A stretch of DNA of 64,000 nt from Sediminicola sp040566555 (GCF_040566555.1 NZ_JBEWYP010000003.1:62001-126000), one strand, 5' to 3'. Shown: positions 1 to 9,371, counted from the stretch's first letter. Notes: generated from the letters alone by a model not told the origin. Translations and numbers: made by a program.

Positions 1-2
1 TT

Positions 3-968
3 ACCTTTTATGAAAAGGGTGCTTGGGTGTTATTTATGTTGCGTGAGCAAGTGGGGGAGAAGGACTATAAAAAAGGAATTGAGGAATATCTCCGGAAATA
101 TGAGTTCCAAAACGTGACCATTCCACAATTTATGGCGTCCATGGAGGCTGCCAGTGGTTTGGATCTGACCGAGTTTGAAAGGATTTGGTTAGAAAACACT
201 GAATTCCCTTTTGAACTAGCCATGGAAAGTCTAAGAAAGCATTCTCCTTCAATAGCTACTTTTTTTGAGCTTCAGAGAGAATTAATGACCACCAAAGGTG
301 CTAATGAAGCTATTATCAATCGCTTTTGGAATGGAAGTGATTCAGATTTCCTTAAAATTGCCATCCTTCAGCATTATCATACATCCCTTTCCGAGTCTTT
401 TTTGCGCAAAGTTATAAAAGAGGGTAGTGGTAGGGTCAGACAAGCATTGGCAATCAACACACCCAAAGTGACCAAAGGCCTAAAATCGGATTTCGAATCT
501 CTTTTGGACGATACAAGTTATGTGAGCAAAGAGAATGCACTGTATAAACTTTGGATCTATTTTCCGGAAGATAGAGGGGTATATCTGGATAAAATTGAGT
601 CCTGTATTGGTCTGCCCAACAAAAATGTTCGATTGTTGTGGCTTACCTTGGCCATGATCACTAAAGATTACCAGCCCGAAAATAAATCGGATTTCTACAC
701 CGAATTAAGCGGTTATACGGCATCAAACTATTCCATTGAAGTACGACAAGGCGCTTTTCAATACCTATCGGATACTGTAGGCCTTTCCGATCAAAATTTG
801 TTGGATTTGGTCAATGCCTGTCTCCATCATTCATGGCAATTTAAAAAGTTCTCCAGGGATTTATTGGACCAGCTCCTGGAGAGTGAGAATTACAAAAAAC
901 GCTTCAATGTTCTAAAGGAAAAACTAAACACTGAAGAATTGCGTTATATTAACAGTAAAACAAGCTAA
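3..968 (+). CDS. M1 family aminopeptidase, C-terminal part (5' end outside window)
   Basis: The reading frame is open to the left edge, so the gene begins upstream. The first visible residues read TFYEKGAWVLFMLR, which matches the conserved YxKGAxVLxMLR segment that follows the zinc site in M1 (gluzincin) metallopeptidases. The HEXXH zinc motif itself lies outside the window. After it comes the usual helical stretch (VTIPQFMASMEAASGLDL, WLENTEFP) and then a helical HEAT-like tail of about 250 residues. The family removes N-terminal amino acids from peptides; cell location cannot be judged without the N terminus. A GTG at 27 could be taken for a start, but the conserved motif continues upstream of it. 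It ends one base before the first patatin gene, so the three genes 3-2771 are probably co-transcribed. Confidence 0.85.
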   Translation, partial: TFYEKGAWVLFMLREQVGEKDYKKGIEEYLRKYEFQNVTIPQFMASMEAASGLDLTEFERIWLENTEFPFELAMESLRKHSPSIATFFELQRELMTTKGANEAIINRFWNGSDSDFLKIAILQHYHTSLSESFLRKVIKEGSGRVRQALAINTPKVTKGLKSDFESLLDDTSYVSKENALYKLWIYFPEDRGVYLDKIESCIGLPNKNVRLLWLTLAMITKDYQPENKSDFYTELSGYTASNYSIEVRQGAFQYLSDTVGLSDQNLLDLVNACLHHSWQFKKFSRDLLDQLLESENYKKRFNVLKEKLNTEELRYINSKTS

Positions 969-969
969 T

Positions 970-1875
970 ATGAGGGCAATGGTAATTTCAGGTGGTGGAA
1001 GTAAGGGTGCCTTTGCGGGCGGAGTTGCCCAATACCTAATGCAAGAACAGAAACACAATTACGACCTTTTTATGGGAACATCTACAGGAAGCTTATTGAT
1101 ATCCCATCTGGCCCTTCAAAAGATTGAAAAGATTAAAGAGGTGTACACCAATGTAAACCAAGACAACATTTTTAGTAATTGCCCATTTGTTGTTAAAAAG
1201 AAATATGGAATTGAAAATATTGGTATTGATCACATCAATGTAATGAAGAACTTTTTTAAGGGCAGTAAAACATTTGGTGAAAGCCATAACCTATTAACAT
1301 TGATCAAAAACACCTTAACAGTCGAAGAGTTTGAAGAGCTGCAGAACGGTCCAAAAGATATCGTTATTACGGTATCCAATCTTTCACTCAATCAGGTAGA
1401 GTACAAGTCCATCATGGATTTCACATATGACGAATTTTGTGAGTGGATTTGGATTTCTTGTAATTATACCCCCTTTATGACTTTGGTGAAAAAGAATGGC
1501 TGTGAATATGCAGATGGAGGTCTTGGGAGTATGGTTCCAATAGAGGAAGCTATAAAACGAGGGGCAACCGTTGTGGATGCCATCATTTTACAGACCGAAA
1601 TCACCCATTTAAACCGCATGCCCTCAAAAAATGTATTTTCCTTATTGACAAGTATGTTTGCCTTTATGCTGGATCGTATCGAGCATCAAAATATTCGAAT
1701 CGGGAAATATGTAGCCAAACACAACGATGCCATTATCAATTTTTATTATACCCCAACTGTATTGACCACTAACTCGCTCATTTTCAACAAAGAAAGGATG
1801 ACAGCATGGTGGGAAAGCGGATATAATTTTGCCAAACACAAAAATTTAGAACTTAATCCGATAGAACCTCAATGA
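970..1875 (+). CDS. Patatin-like phospholipase family protein (copy 1)
   Basis: A predicted serine lipase or acyl hydrolase of 301 residues. Seen directly: the oxyanion-hole glycine loop at the N terminus (SGGGSKGAFAGG, residues 7-18), the nucleophile elbow GTSTG (around residue 36-40, G-x-S-x-G), and the catalytic aspartate motif in YADGGLGS (around residue 178). Together these give the Ser-Asp dyad of patatins. No signal peptide or membrane segment is seen, so it is probably cytoplasmic. The start ATG follows the aminopeptidase stop almost directly, and its own stop overlaps the next start as ATGA. It is clearly paralogous to the next gene. The lipid substrate cannot be predicted. Confidence 0.9.
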   Translation: MRAMVISGGGSKGAFAGGVAQYLMQEQKHNYDLFMGTSTGSLLISHLALQKIEKIKEVYTNVNQDNIFSNCPFVVKKKYGIENIGIDHINVMKNFFKGSKTFGESHNLLTLIKNTLTVEEFEELQNGPKDIVITVSNLSLNQVEYKSIMDFTYDEFCEWIWISCNYTPFMTLVKKNGCEYADGGLGSMVPIEEAIKRGATVVDAIILQTEITHLNRMPSKNVFSLLTSMFAFMLDRIEHQNIRIGKYVAKHNDAIINFYYTPTVLTTNSLIFNKERMTAWWESGYNFAKHKNLELNPIEPQ

Positions 1876-2771
1876 GAGCATTAGTAATAAGTGGAGGAGG
1901 TAGTAAGGGCGCCTTTGCGGGTGGTGTGGCGCAATACCTTATGGAGGTCGAAAAGCGGGAGTACGACGTATTTGTTGGCACCTCTACAGGTGGTCTGTTA
2001 ATTCCCCATTTGGCCACTGACAACGTGGGCAAGTTATATGATATTTATACCAACGTAAATTCGCTATCCATTTTTAGCCTAAATCCTTTTATAGTCCGTA
2101 AAAAGGGAGATAGAAAATACGTTTCCATTAACTTTTTTACAATCTTGCTTCAGTTCATAAAAGGGAAAAGAACCTTTGGGGAAAGTAAGGCGCTAAAAAG
2201 GACCATAAAAAGAAATTTCACATTTAGTGAGTACAGGCAGATTCTAAAGACGCATAAAGATGTAGTGGTCACGGTATCCAATCTCTCCAAAAATAGAGTG
2301 GAATATAAGTCCATGAGGGATTTCTCCTACGAAGAGTTTTGTGAATGGATATGGATATCTTGTAATTACATTCCTTTTATGTCCCTGGCCAAAAAAGACG
2401 GATTTGAATATGGTGATGGTGGATTGGGTTGCGTAGTACCCATACAGGAGGCTATTCGTAGAGGTGCCAAGGTTGTGGATGCCGTTATCTTGGAATCAGA
2501 ACATATGGATCGGAACAAAGTACTTGGTAAAAATCCGTTTTCCTTAATGTTGAGTATTTACGGATTTGTACTGGATCAAATTGAATTTCACGATATTTCA
2601 GAAGGCATCTTGTCCGCTAAACATAATGGGGTGGAGCTAAACCTTTATTATACGCCTACCAAACTAACAGAAAATTCTTTGGTCTTCAATAAGAAATTGA
2701 TGAAAGAATGGTGGCTCCAGGGCTTTGAATATGCCCAAAACAAGGCTTATGATGCTAACAAAGACAGGTAA
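1872..2771 (+). CDS. Patatin-like phospholipase family protein (copy 2)
   Basis: Tandem paralogue of the preceding gene (299 residues), with the same ordered motifs: SGGGSKGAFAGG glycine loop, GTSTGG nucleophile elbow, conserved block FCEWIWISCNY, and YGDGGLG carrying the catalytic Asp. Its ATG overlaps the TGA of copy 1 by four bases, which usually means translational coupling. The two copies agree best around the catalytic motifs and the FCEWIWISCNY block, and differ more between residues 60 and 110. That suggests an older duplication in which both copies keep catalysis. No export signal. The substrate is unknown, possibly membrane lipid or a hydroxylated acyl ester. Confidence 0.9.
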   Translation: MRALVISGGGSKGAFAGGVAQYLMEVEKREYDVFVGTSTGGLLIPHLATDNVGKLYDIYTNVNSLSIFSLNPFIVRKKGDRKYVSINFFTILLQFIKGKRTFGESKALKRTIKRNFTFSEYRQILKTHKDVVVTVSNLSKNRVEYKSMRDFSYEEFCEWIWISCNYIPFMSLAKKDGFEYGDGGLGCVVPIQEAIRRGAKVVDAVILESEHMDRNKVLGKNPFSLMLSIYGFVLDQIEFHDISEGILSAKHNGVELNLYYTPTKLTENSLVFNKKLMKEWWLQGFEYAQNKAYDANKDR

Positions 2772-2774
2772 GAT

Positions 2775-3293
2775 TTACCAGAGTTCGCTTATTTCCTTTT
2801 TCACATAGGCCAATGCAGTTGCAGATGGCGATTGCTTGTCCATAGTCTCATTTAGAATATCCTCCCTTAGTTTATCTGAGGTGTCAGATTGACTCATCGC
2901 TGCACTTCTGATAGCTTTTATGGTAGCATTTTTTGATGCTTTTATCACGCTCCAACACTCATCGGAAAGATATATTTGTTGGGACAGGTTGTGCTCAAAC
3001 TCGTTTTCAATATTCTTGATCAAAAGATTTTCATAATCCATCTTGTTAGAGGATAATGGCTTAACCCTAACTACAAGGCTTGGTATGGAAATACGTTCCA
3101 AGAACAAGGCCATACGCTCATAGGCCTGTAGGCGTATGGGTAAGGTATTTTTCTGGGAATCCTTGTGCAACAAATATCTTCTGCGCCCTTCTTCATTCTT
3201 GGTGTGCAATCTAAAAAAATAAAAAGCCACGGCTCCTGTTACGATTGCGGGTAATAAATAGGCAAACATCTGATAAATTTGGTCTCCTGTCAT
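2775..3293 (-). CDS. Small single-pass membrane protein of unknown function
   Basis: 172 residues. One N-terminal membrane segment (about residues 9-27, FAYLLPAIVTGAVAFYFF) is followed by a basic juxtamembrane stretch (KNEEGRRRYLLHK) and a soluble, helix-rich domain ending KKEISELW. This layout (short outside tail, one helix, cytoplasmic domain) matches a conserved Flavobacteriia protein that I recall as DUF7935; that label is from memory and uncertain. It is convergent with the patatin pair, only three bases separating the stops. No catalytic motif is recognised, so no function is given. Confidence 0.7.
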   Translation of the reverse strand: MTGDQIYQMFAYLLPAIVTGAVAFYFFRLHTKNEEGRRRYLLHKDSQKNTLPIRLQAYERMALFLERISIPSLVVRVKPLSSNKMDYENLLIKNIENEFEHNLSQQIYLSDECWSVIKASKNATIKAIRSAAMSQSDTSDKLREDILNETMDKQSPSATALAYVKKEISELW

Positions 3294-3542
3294 AGTTGGT
3301 TTATTTGGTTAGGTTAATCGGGGTAATTTTAGTTTCAGTTAAAGAACGGCGTATTATATAAAATAGTATATCAATTTATCTTTTTGAAAAACAATTTTCT
3401 AGCTCATTTTTAGAACTATTACTCCTTGTAATTTAGAAAAAGTGATATGTCAATTATAAGATCTAGTGATGTAACAGTCTAGTATTGTTTTGGATTAAAA
3501 ACAACAGCGATGCCTAAAGCATTACTTTAATTGGACAAGCTT

Positions 3543-4319
3543 TTATTTTTGTTTCATATCACTTCGGACCATTAAATAAAAGGCATCGAAATTTGGGTGA
3601 ACCTTTAAATAAAGAGCATCTGCGGAGCCAATTTTACCGACTGCACGTATTCTTTCTGGTACAATTTGATGTGTAGTGGTGAAAACATCGACCAGGGCTC
3701 CTGCTTGTCGTGTTGCCACATCCAAACCAGTACCTGAAATGGAAGTACCTTCTACCGAAATAATCATGGCTCTATGGGCCTTAAGTACTGTAGCCAATTT
3801 TTTAAGCATAGGTGTTGCATCTATGGCGAGCTTGGCATTAGAGGCATTGGAACCAAATAGCAGTGCTTTATCCAACTTGATGGATACAGCTCCATTTTCC
3901 ACCGTTATTGCTGCTTCTTCCCCTAAGGATTTTTTAAAATCGGTCAAAAGCATTAATGCTGTAGAATCGTTGGCTTTTGTAGTTTCGTTAATGGTCTTCA
4001 ATTTCGCCTCCTTTTCCCTAAGAGTTTCCAAAGCACGACCTATATTATCCGTTTTTTGGGTAGACGCCTCCATAAAGGTGCTCATATTTTTCAATAACTG
4101 GGCATTGGTTATTTGGAGTTCTTCCAATTGAGTCTCAAAAGACTCAGCCCGTGCCAAACTTACATTTTCATTTTTTCTTGATTCAGATAGGGAAGATTGG
4201 GTGGTGGCCAAGGTTGCTTTTAAACTTTCTATTTCTGCTTGGAGCTCCTTTTTATTTTGACCTTGAAGGGTAAATATGGTTATAAGAAGAAATAAAACGG
4301 AGATGTAAAACTTATTCAT
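3543..4319 (-). CDS. Exported OmpA/MotB-like protein with degenerate peptidoglycan-binding domain
   Basis: 258 residues from the ATG at 4319, chosen because the signal peptide (NKFYISVLFLLITIFTLQG, then QNKKE) begins there. A coiled coil runs from about residue 22 to 110 and a C-terminal OmpA-like fold from about 138 to 250. It is a paralogue of the lipoprotein at 9422: both have the coiled coil, KALLFGS/DKLLFSS, and an FDAFYLM/IDQFYSM tail. The canonical EGHTD of the OmpA family has become EGTSI here, and the LSxxRAxxV helix has become LDVATRQAGALV, so the aspartate that contacts diaminopimelate is gone. It has a cleaved-type signal without a lipobox cysteine. Probably a periplasmic or envelope structural protein; peptidoglycan binding is doubtful. 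Confidence 0.75.
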   Translation of the reverse strand: MNKFYISVLFLLITIFTLQGQNKKELQAEIESLKATLATTQSSLSESRKNENVSLARAESFETQLEELQITNAQLLKNMSTFMEASTQKTDNIGRALETLREKEAKLKTINETTKANDSTALMLLTDFKKSLGEEAAITVENGAVSIKLDKALLFGSNASNAKLAIDATPMLKKLATVLKAHRAMIISVEGTSISGTGLDVATRQAGALVDVFTTTHQIVPERIRAVGKIGSADALYLKVHPNFDAFYLMVRSDMKQK

Positions 4320-4337
4320 TTGGATATTCAATTTAAA

Positions 4338-4367
4338 AATTAGGCGCCACAAAAGTAGCGCCTAATT
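4338..4367 (-). terminator. Hairpin terminator of the M20 amidohydrolase gene
   Basis: A perfect 10-bp stem, AATTAGGCGC (4338-4347) with GCGCCTAATT (4358-4367), loop of 10 bases. Read on the minus strand it is followed by a T-rich tract, as expected for intrinsic termination after the gene that ends at 4384. It also separates that gene from the OmpA-like gene below. Confidence 0.7.
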
Positions 4368-4383
4368 CTAATATTTAGGCATT

Positions 4384-5667
4384 TTATTTTGCAGCTGTAT
4401 TTAAGTAGTCCAAACTCATTTGAGTAAGGGTTTTTACCCCCAAAAGAAGGCCACTATCATCTATTTTAAAGTCGGGGGTATGATGAGGGAAGGCATCCTT
4501 ATTTCCAGGGGTCATCCCACCTAAAAAGAAGTAAAATCCAGGGACTACTTTTTGGAAATAGGAGAAATCCTCGGCTCCGGTAACCGCCTTTTGGGGAAGC
4601 ACATTTTCCGCCCCAGCGACTTTTTCCATGGTAGGCAACATCTGTGCTACCAAGTCAGGGTCGTTAAAGGTAATCTCTGTACTGTTGGTTATTTCTATGG
4701 TAGCGTCCCCTCCATAAGCCTTTGCCAATGCAGGAACCATTTCTTTCATACGTCTATTGATCAGTGCTTGCATTTCATAATCCAAGGTACGGATGGTACC
4801 GATCATTTCCGCACTTTCTGGTATGATATTAAAACGAACGCCACTATTGATTTTACCAACTGTAATCACCGCGGCTTCGTTGGTGAGTTCAGCTTCCCTA
4901 CTAATGATGGTTTGTAACCCATCTATAATTTTGGCACTGATAACTATAGGATCTACGCCAGACCAGGGTTGTGATCCGTGACTCTGTTTTCCTTTTACAT
5001 TGATTACAAAGCGCTGGGCAGCTGCCATAGTACCACCAGATTTATAGCGGATGGTTCCAACAGGAGTAGCAGAGTTGATATGCAATCCAAATATTGCATC
5101 TACTTTGGGGTTTTCCATTACGCCCTCCTTGATCATCAAAGAAGCGCCGCCTTCCTCTCCTGGAGGTGCACCCTCTTCGGCAGGTTGGAAAATGAACTTT
5201 ACGGTGCCTTTAATTTGATCCTTGTTTTTGGAAAGTACTTCGGCAACCCCCATTAAAATGGCAGTATGCGTGTCGTGTCCACAGGCATGCATTACCCCAA
5301 CCTTTTCTCCCAGGAACTCGGCCGTAACCGTAGATTTGTAAGGGAGGTCGTTTCTTTCAACCACGGGTAGAGCATCGATGTCCGCTCGCAGTGCCACAAC
5401 TTTTCCGGGTAAATTACCTTTGAGGATACCAACAACCCCAGTTTTGGCAACACCTGTTTGTACTTCTATTCCCAAGGATTTAAGGTGGGCAGCTATTTTT
5501 TCGGCTGTTTTGTATTCACGGTTAGATAATTCTGGATGTTGGTGGAAATCCCTTCTCCATTCAATTACCTTGTTTTCAACGGACTTATATTGAGCGTCCA
5601 AGTTAGGCCCTTGTGCGGAGGCCATCGCCCCAAATAGGATAAGTCCTAAAAATGCTTTGTTTTTCAT
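4384..5667 (-). CDS. Exported M20 family amidohydrolase (hippurate hydrolase-like)
   Basis: Metal-dependent amidohydrolase of 427 residues. The start at 5667 was chosen because MKNKAFLGLILFGAMASAQ is a clean signal peptide; upstream in-frame sequence looks non-coding. Metal ligands of the M20D (IAA-amino acid hydrolase / hippuricase) group are visible: MHACGHDTH, the EE pair in QPAEEG, and the C-terminal HHTPDF. The family cleaves N-acyl or N-aminoacyl amides and releases free amino acids. With the signal peptide, this one should act in the periplasm on peptides or acyl-amino acids taken up from outside. The DsrE-like gene lies 11 bases upstream on the same strand, so they probably form an operon. 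Exact substrate unknown. Confidence 0.88.
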   Translation of the reverse strand: MKNKAFLGLILFGAMASAQGPNLDAQYKSVENKVIEWRRDFHQHPELSNREYKTAEKIAAHLKSLGIEVQTGVAKTGVVGILKGNLPGKVVALRADIDALPVVERNDLPYKSTVTAEFLGEKVGVMHACGHDTHTAILMGVAEVLSKNKDQIKGTVKFIFQPAEEGAPPGEEGGASLMIKEGVMENPKVDAIFGLHINSATPVGTIRYKSGGTMAAAQRFVINVKGKQSHGSQPWSGVDPIVISAKIIDGLQTIISREAELTNEAAVITVGKINSGVRFNIIPESAEMIGTIRTLDYEMQALINRRMKEMVPALAKAYGGDATIEITNSTEITFNDPDLVAQMLPTMEKVAGAENVLPQKAVTGAEDFSYFQKVVPGFYFFLGGMTPGNKDAFPHHTPDFKIDDSGLLLGVKTLTQMSLDYLNTAAK

Positions 5668-5678
5668 ATGGTGTTTAA

Positions 5679-6224
5679 TTATAATTTTAAAATAGTATAG
5701 CCTTCCCCGTTGAGCTGTATCAAGGCCGTCATGGCAGAAAGTGAGATTTGGACCCCAGGAATCAGTTCTGTTCTTCCGAAACCTCTTGAAGCTGCCGATT
5801 GACCACATAAAATTACTTGTACATCGGCATCCAAAAGTGCCTTGACCAAATTTAAATTTGGATTATCAACCTTATATCTCGCTTGATAGGCAACATTATT
5901 CAAAAGGTCTTTTCCTGCCTTACTATGAACAACCAAAGCTACCTTTAACTGCTCTTTGGGCACTCCGGCTTGGGCGTGCATATTCAAAAATCTGGCGGCT
6001 GTCTCTAAAGACAGGTTGAGTTCGCCCATATCCTCAGAAGTACCGGTCACATCAAAAACTACTTTGAATTCTTTTTCGATGTCAACTTTTACGTCCGGAT
6101 TTTCAACTCGGAATACCTTGCCGAATTCCTCAATGATGGGTCCAGCATTTTTAGTTTGGGCGAATGTGTTATAGAATGAAGCGAAAAGCACTAAATAAAA
6201 AGTTGAAATCAATATTCTTTTCAT
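5679..6224 (-). CDS. Exported DsrE-family protein
   Basis: 181 residues with a signal peptide (KRILISTFYLVLFASFYNTFAQ) followed by a DsrE/DsrF-like alpha/beta domain. The C-terminal segment VQVILCGQSAASRGF carries the cysteine found at the equivalent loop of many DsrE-like proteins, and LSAMTALIQLNGEGY is the usual end of the fold. DsrE relatives act in sulfur relay or as small redox and protein-interaction modules. An exported single-domain version is common in Bacteroidota but its role is not established. Lies 11 bases upstream of the M20 hydrolase and divergent from uvrD. Confidence 0.75.
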   Translation of the reverse strand: MKRILISTFYLVLFASFYNTFAQTKNAGPIIEEFGKVFRVENPDVKVDIEKEFKVVFDVTGTSEDMGELNLSLETAARFLNMHAQAGVPKEQLKVALVVHSKAGKDLLNNVAYQARYKVDNPNLNLVKALLDADVQVILCGQSAASRGFGRTELIPGVQISLSAMTALIQLNGEGYTILKL

Positions 6225-6361
6225 GGGAGATTGTTAAGAGCCTAAATATATTTAAAAATCAGAAGACACCCTGTTAATGTTCATAATAATTAAAGTATGA
6301 TTTTAGGATAAAGTTATTTATGGTTAATTTCACAGTTCCTTAGGAATTAAACCAAAATACA

Positions 6362-8686
6362 TTGGAAAAATATTTAAAAGTTCTGAATGAGGCCCAAAAA
6401 GCGCCAGTTCTGCACAAGGATGGTGCATTAATGGTAATTGCTGGAGCTGGTTCGGGAAAAACAAGGGTATTGACTTACCGTATCGCTTATTTGATGGATC
6501 AAGGGGTTGATTCCTTCAATATTTTGGCATTGACCTTTACCAATAAAGCGGCACGGGAAATGAAGAAGCGTATTTCCGAAATTGTAGGGAGTTCCGAGGC
6601 CAAAAATCTATGGATGGGAACCTTCCACTCCGTTTTTGCCAAACTCTTGCGTTTTGAAGCTGACAAATTGGGCTACCCAAGTAACTTTACCATTTACGAT
6701 ACACAAGATTCTCAACGGCTCATTGCCTCCATTATAAAGGAAATGGGGCTGGACAAGGATATCTATAAATATAAACAAGTACAAAATAGGATTTCTTCCT
6801 ATAAGAATAGTCTAATCACAGTAAAGGCCTATTTCAACAATCCAGATTTGGTAGAGGCCGATGCCATGGCAAAACGTCCGAGGACCGGGGAAATCTACAA
6901 GAATTATGTAGATCGTTGCTTTAAGGCGGGGGCAATGGATTTTGATGACCTGTTATTGAAGACCAATGAACTGCTTACCAGGTTTCCTGAAGTTTTAATG
7001 AAGTATCAGAACAGGTTTAAATATATCTTGGTGGATGAGTATCAGGATACCAACCATTCACAATATTTAATCGTTAAGGCACTTTCGGACCGTTTTCAGA
7101 ACATCTGTGTGGTTGGTGATGATGCCCAGAGTATTTATTCATTCCGTGGAGCCAATATCAATAACATTCTCAACTTTCAAAAGGATTACGAGAATGTTGC
7201 CATGTATCGATTAGAGCAGAATTACCGTTCTACAAAGAACATCGTAAATGCCGCCAACTCAATCATAGCAAAGAATACCAAACAGTTGGAAAAGGTGGTT
7301 TGGACGGCCAATGATGATGGTGCATTGATTAAACTGCACCGCAGTACCACCGATGCAGAGGAAGGAAGATTTGTGGCCGAGTCCATTTTTGAACACCGGA
7401 TGCAAGAACAACTGCTCAATGGAAGTTTTGCAGTGTTGTACAGGACCAATTCCCAATCTCGTTCTATAGAGGACGGGTTGCGGAAACGCGATATACCTTA
7501 CAGGATTTATGGTGGACTTTCTTTTTATCAACGCAAGGAGATCAAGGACGTACTTTCTTATTTAAGATTGGTCTTAAATCCTAAAGACGAAGAAGCATTA
7601 AAACGAGTCATTAATTTCCCGGCTAGGGGAATAGGCCAAAGCACAATGGATAAATTATTGGTAGCAGCCAACCATTATGGTCGTTCTATTTTTGAGGTCA
7701 TGGAAAACCTCGATAAAATTGATCTTAAGATCAATTCGGGAACAAGACGAAAATTGGAGGATTTTGTCACCATGATCAAGAGTTTTCAGATCACCAATGA
7801 GTCCTACGATGCTTTTGCCATTGCAGAACACGTAGCCAAAAAGACTGGACTGCTGCTTGAGTTTAAGAAGGACGGTACCCCTGAGGGAATCGCCAAAATG
7901 GAAAATATTGAGGAATTGCTCAACGGAATGAAGGATTTCGTGGAAGGCCAAAAGGAAGTAGCCGATGCCACTGGAAACTTGGGCGAATTTATGGAAGACG
8001 TTGCCCTGGCAACAGATTTGGATAAAGATACCGCAGATGAGGATAGGGTAGCACTGATGACTGTGCATATGGCCAAAGGACTCGAATTTCCTTATGTGTA
8101 TATCGTTGGGATGGAAGAAGACCTTTTTCCATCGGCCATGAGTATGAACACCAGAAGCGAACTGGAGGAAGAGAGACGTTTGTTCTATGTTGCACTGACA
8201 AGGGCAGAGAAGCAAGCCTACCTGACCTATACACAGAGTAGGTATCGTTGGGGAAAACTTGTGGATGCGGAACCTAGTAGGTTTTTGGAGGAGATAGATG
8301 AACAATATGTGGAGAACCTGACTCCAGTAGACAATTACCGTTACAAATCGTTTATCAACTCCGATATTTTCGGAGATGTTGACAAGAGCAAGCTAAGACA
8401 GATCAAACCACAGGCAGGTCCTCCTCCCACCAGCCATAAGCCGAACGAGAACCAACTTAGAAAGTTGCGTAAACTAAAGCCAGAATTGGCCACACCTGTT
8501 GGAAATACCAATGAGGTTGATCCCAATTTAGGGGAAGGATCCTTGGTGAACCATACCCGTTTTGGAAGAGGGACTGTTTTAAAAATAGAAGGAATAGGCA
8601 ACGATAAGAAGGCAGAAATAAAGTTTGATAAAGGGGATATTAAGAAACTTCTGCTCCGTTTCGCTAAATTGGAGGTCCTGTCTTAA
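6362..8686 (+). CDS. uvrD: UvrD/PcrA-type ATP-dependent DNA helicase
   Basis: Superfamily 1A 3'-5' helicase, 774 residues, acting in nucleotide excision repair, mismatch repair and replication restart. Helicase motifs in order: AGAGSGKT (Walker A, residues 27-34), TFTNKAA (Ia), DEYQDTN (Walker B, II), GDDAQSIYSFRGA (III), QNYRS (IV), TVHMAKGLEF (V) and YVALTRA (VI). The C terminus (GSLVNHTRFGRGTVL onward) is the Tudor-like module that PcrA/UvrD uses to contact RNA polymerase. The start is a TTG at 6362; it gives the usual EKYLKVLNEAQ N terminus and no ATG is available before the Walker A motif's upstream block. The next gene starts 15 bases downstream, so an operon is likely. Confidence 0.95.
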   Translation: MEKYLKVLNEAQKAPVLHKDGALMVIAGAGSGKTRVLTYRIAYLMDQGVDSFNILALTFTNKAAREMKKRISEIVGSSEAKNLWMGTFHSVFAKLLRFEADKLGYPSNFTIYDTQDSQRLIASIIKEMGLDKDIYKYKQVQNRISSYKNSLITVKAYFNNPDLVEADAMAKRPRTGEIYKNYVDRCFKAGAMDFDDLLLKTNELLTRFPEVLMKYQNRFKYILVDEYQDTNHSQYLIVKALSDRFQNICVVGDDAQSIYSFRGANINNILNFQKDYENVAMYRLEQNYRSTKNIVNAANSIIAKNTKQLEKVVWTANDDGALIKLHRSTTDAEEGRFVAESIFEHRMQEQLLNGSFAVLYRTNSQSRSIEDGLRKRDIPYRIYGGLSFYQRKEIKDVLSYLRLVLNPKDEEALKRVINFPARGIGQSTMDKLLVAANHYGRSIFEVMENLDKIDLKINSGTRRKLEDFVTMIKSFQITNESYDAFAIAEHVAKKTGLLLEFKKDGTPEGIAKMENIEELLNGMKDFVEGQKEVADATGNLGEFMEDVALATDLDKDTADEDRVALMTVHMAKGLEFPYVYIVGMEEDLFPSAMSMNTRSELEEERRLFYVALTRAEKQAYLTYTQSRYRWGKLVDAEPSRFLEEIDEQYVENLTPVDNYRYKSFINSDIFGDVDKSKLRQIKPQAGPPPTSHKPNENQLRKLRKLKPELATPVGNTNEVDPNLGEGSLVNHTRFGRGTVLKIEGIGNDKKAEIKFDKGDIKKLLLRFAKLEVLS

Positions 8687-8701
8687 AAAAATAGGTAGAA
8701 A

Positions 8702-9322
8702 ATGGCAGAATTTGTAAAAATATATCCGGAAAATCCCAACCCCAAAGAGATCAAGAAAGTAGTTGACGTTCTTAGAAAAGGAGGCTTGGTCATTTACCCA
8801 ACAGACACGGTTTATGGTTTGGGTTGTGACATAACCAACACGAGAGCGCTAGAAAAGATAGCAAGAATTAAAGGTATTAAGCTGGACAAAGCCAATTTTT
8901 CCTTTATATGTGCCGATCTTAGCAACCTTTCCGATTATGTGCGTCAAATTGATACTGCAACATTTAAAATTTTAAAAAGGGCCCTTCCTGGACCCTATAC
9001 GTTCATTCTTCCAGGAAATAACAATCTTCCCAAGGAATTTAAAAAGAAGAAAACAGTTGGTATTAGGGTACCGGATAATTCCATAGCCAAGGCCTTGGTC
9101 GAGGCACTAGGGAATCCCATTGTATCTACTTCTATCCGAGATGAGGATGAGCTTTTGGAATATACCACAGATCCAGAATTGATTTTGGAAAAATGGGATA
9201 ATCTGGTCGATATTGTGATCGATGGTGGTTATGGGGATAACGTTGCATCCACTATTATAGACTTGTCTGATGGGGAACCCCAAGTGATCAGGGAAGGAAA
9301 GGGAAGCTTGGACATTCTCTAA
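8702..9322 (+). CDS. Sua5/YciO/YrdC family protein (YciO-like)
   Basis: 206 residues, a single YrdC-fold domain: PTDTVYGLGCD near residue 30, the basic RIKGIKLDKANFSF segment, LPGPYTFILP, VGIRVPD, and NPIVSTS. The family binds ATP and threonine/bicarbonate to make threonylcarbamoyl-AMP for the tRNA t6A37 modification. The KANFSF stretch resembles the YciO branch, whose role in t6A synthesis is less certain than that of TsaC/Sua5. No C-terminal Sua5 domain. Cytoplasmic. Follows uvrD at 15 bases, and a bidirectional terminator lies after it. Confidence 0.88.
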   Translation: MAEFVKIYPENPNPKEIKKVVDVLRKGGLVIYPTDTVYGLGCDITNTRALEKIARIKGIKLDKANFSFICADLSNLSDYVRQIDTATFKILKRALPGPYTFILPGNNNLPKEFKKKKTVGIRVPDNSIAKALVEALGNPIVSTSIRDEDELLEYTTDPELILEKWDNLVDIVIDGGYGDNVASTIIDLSDGEPQVIREGKGSLDIL

Positions 9323-9371
9323 ACTTCAATTGCAAAGACATTTTTACTGGATGATTGGTTCTAGGACATAA

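Noticed and set aside
7655..8305. Minus-strand frame of 216 residues inside uvrD
   Set aside because: It lies opposite the helicase motifs of a clear uvrD gene, has no domain or signal, and shows the low-complexity composition typical of a shadow frame.
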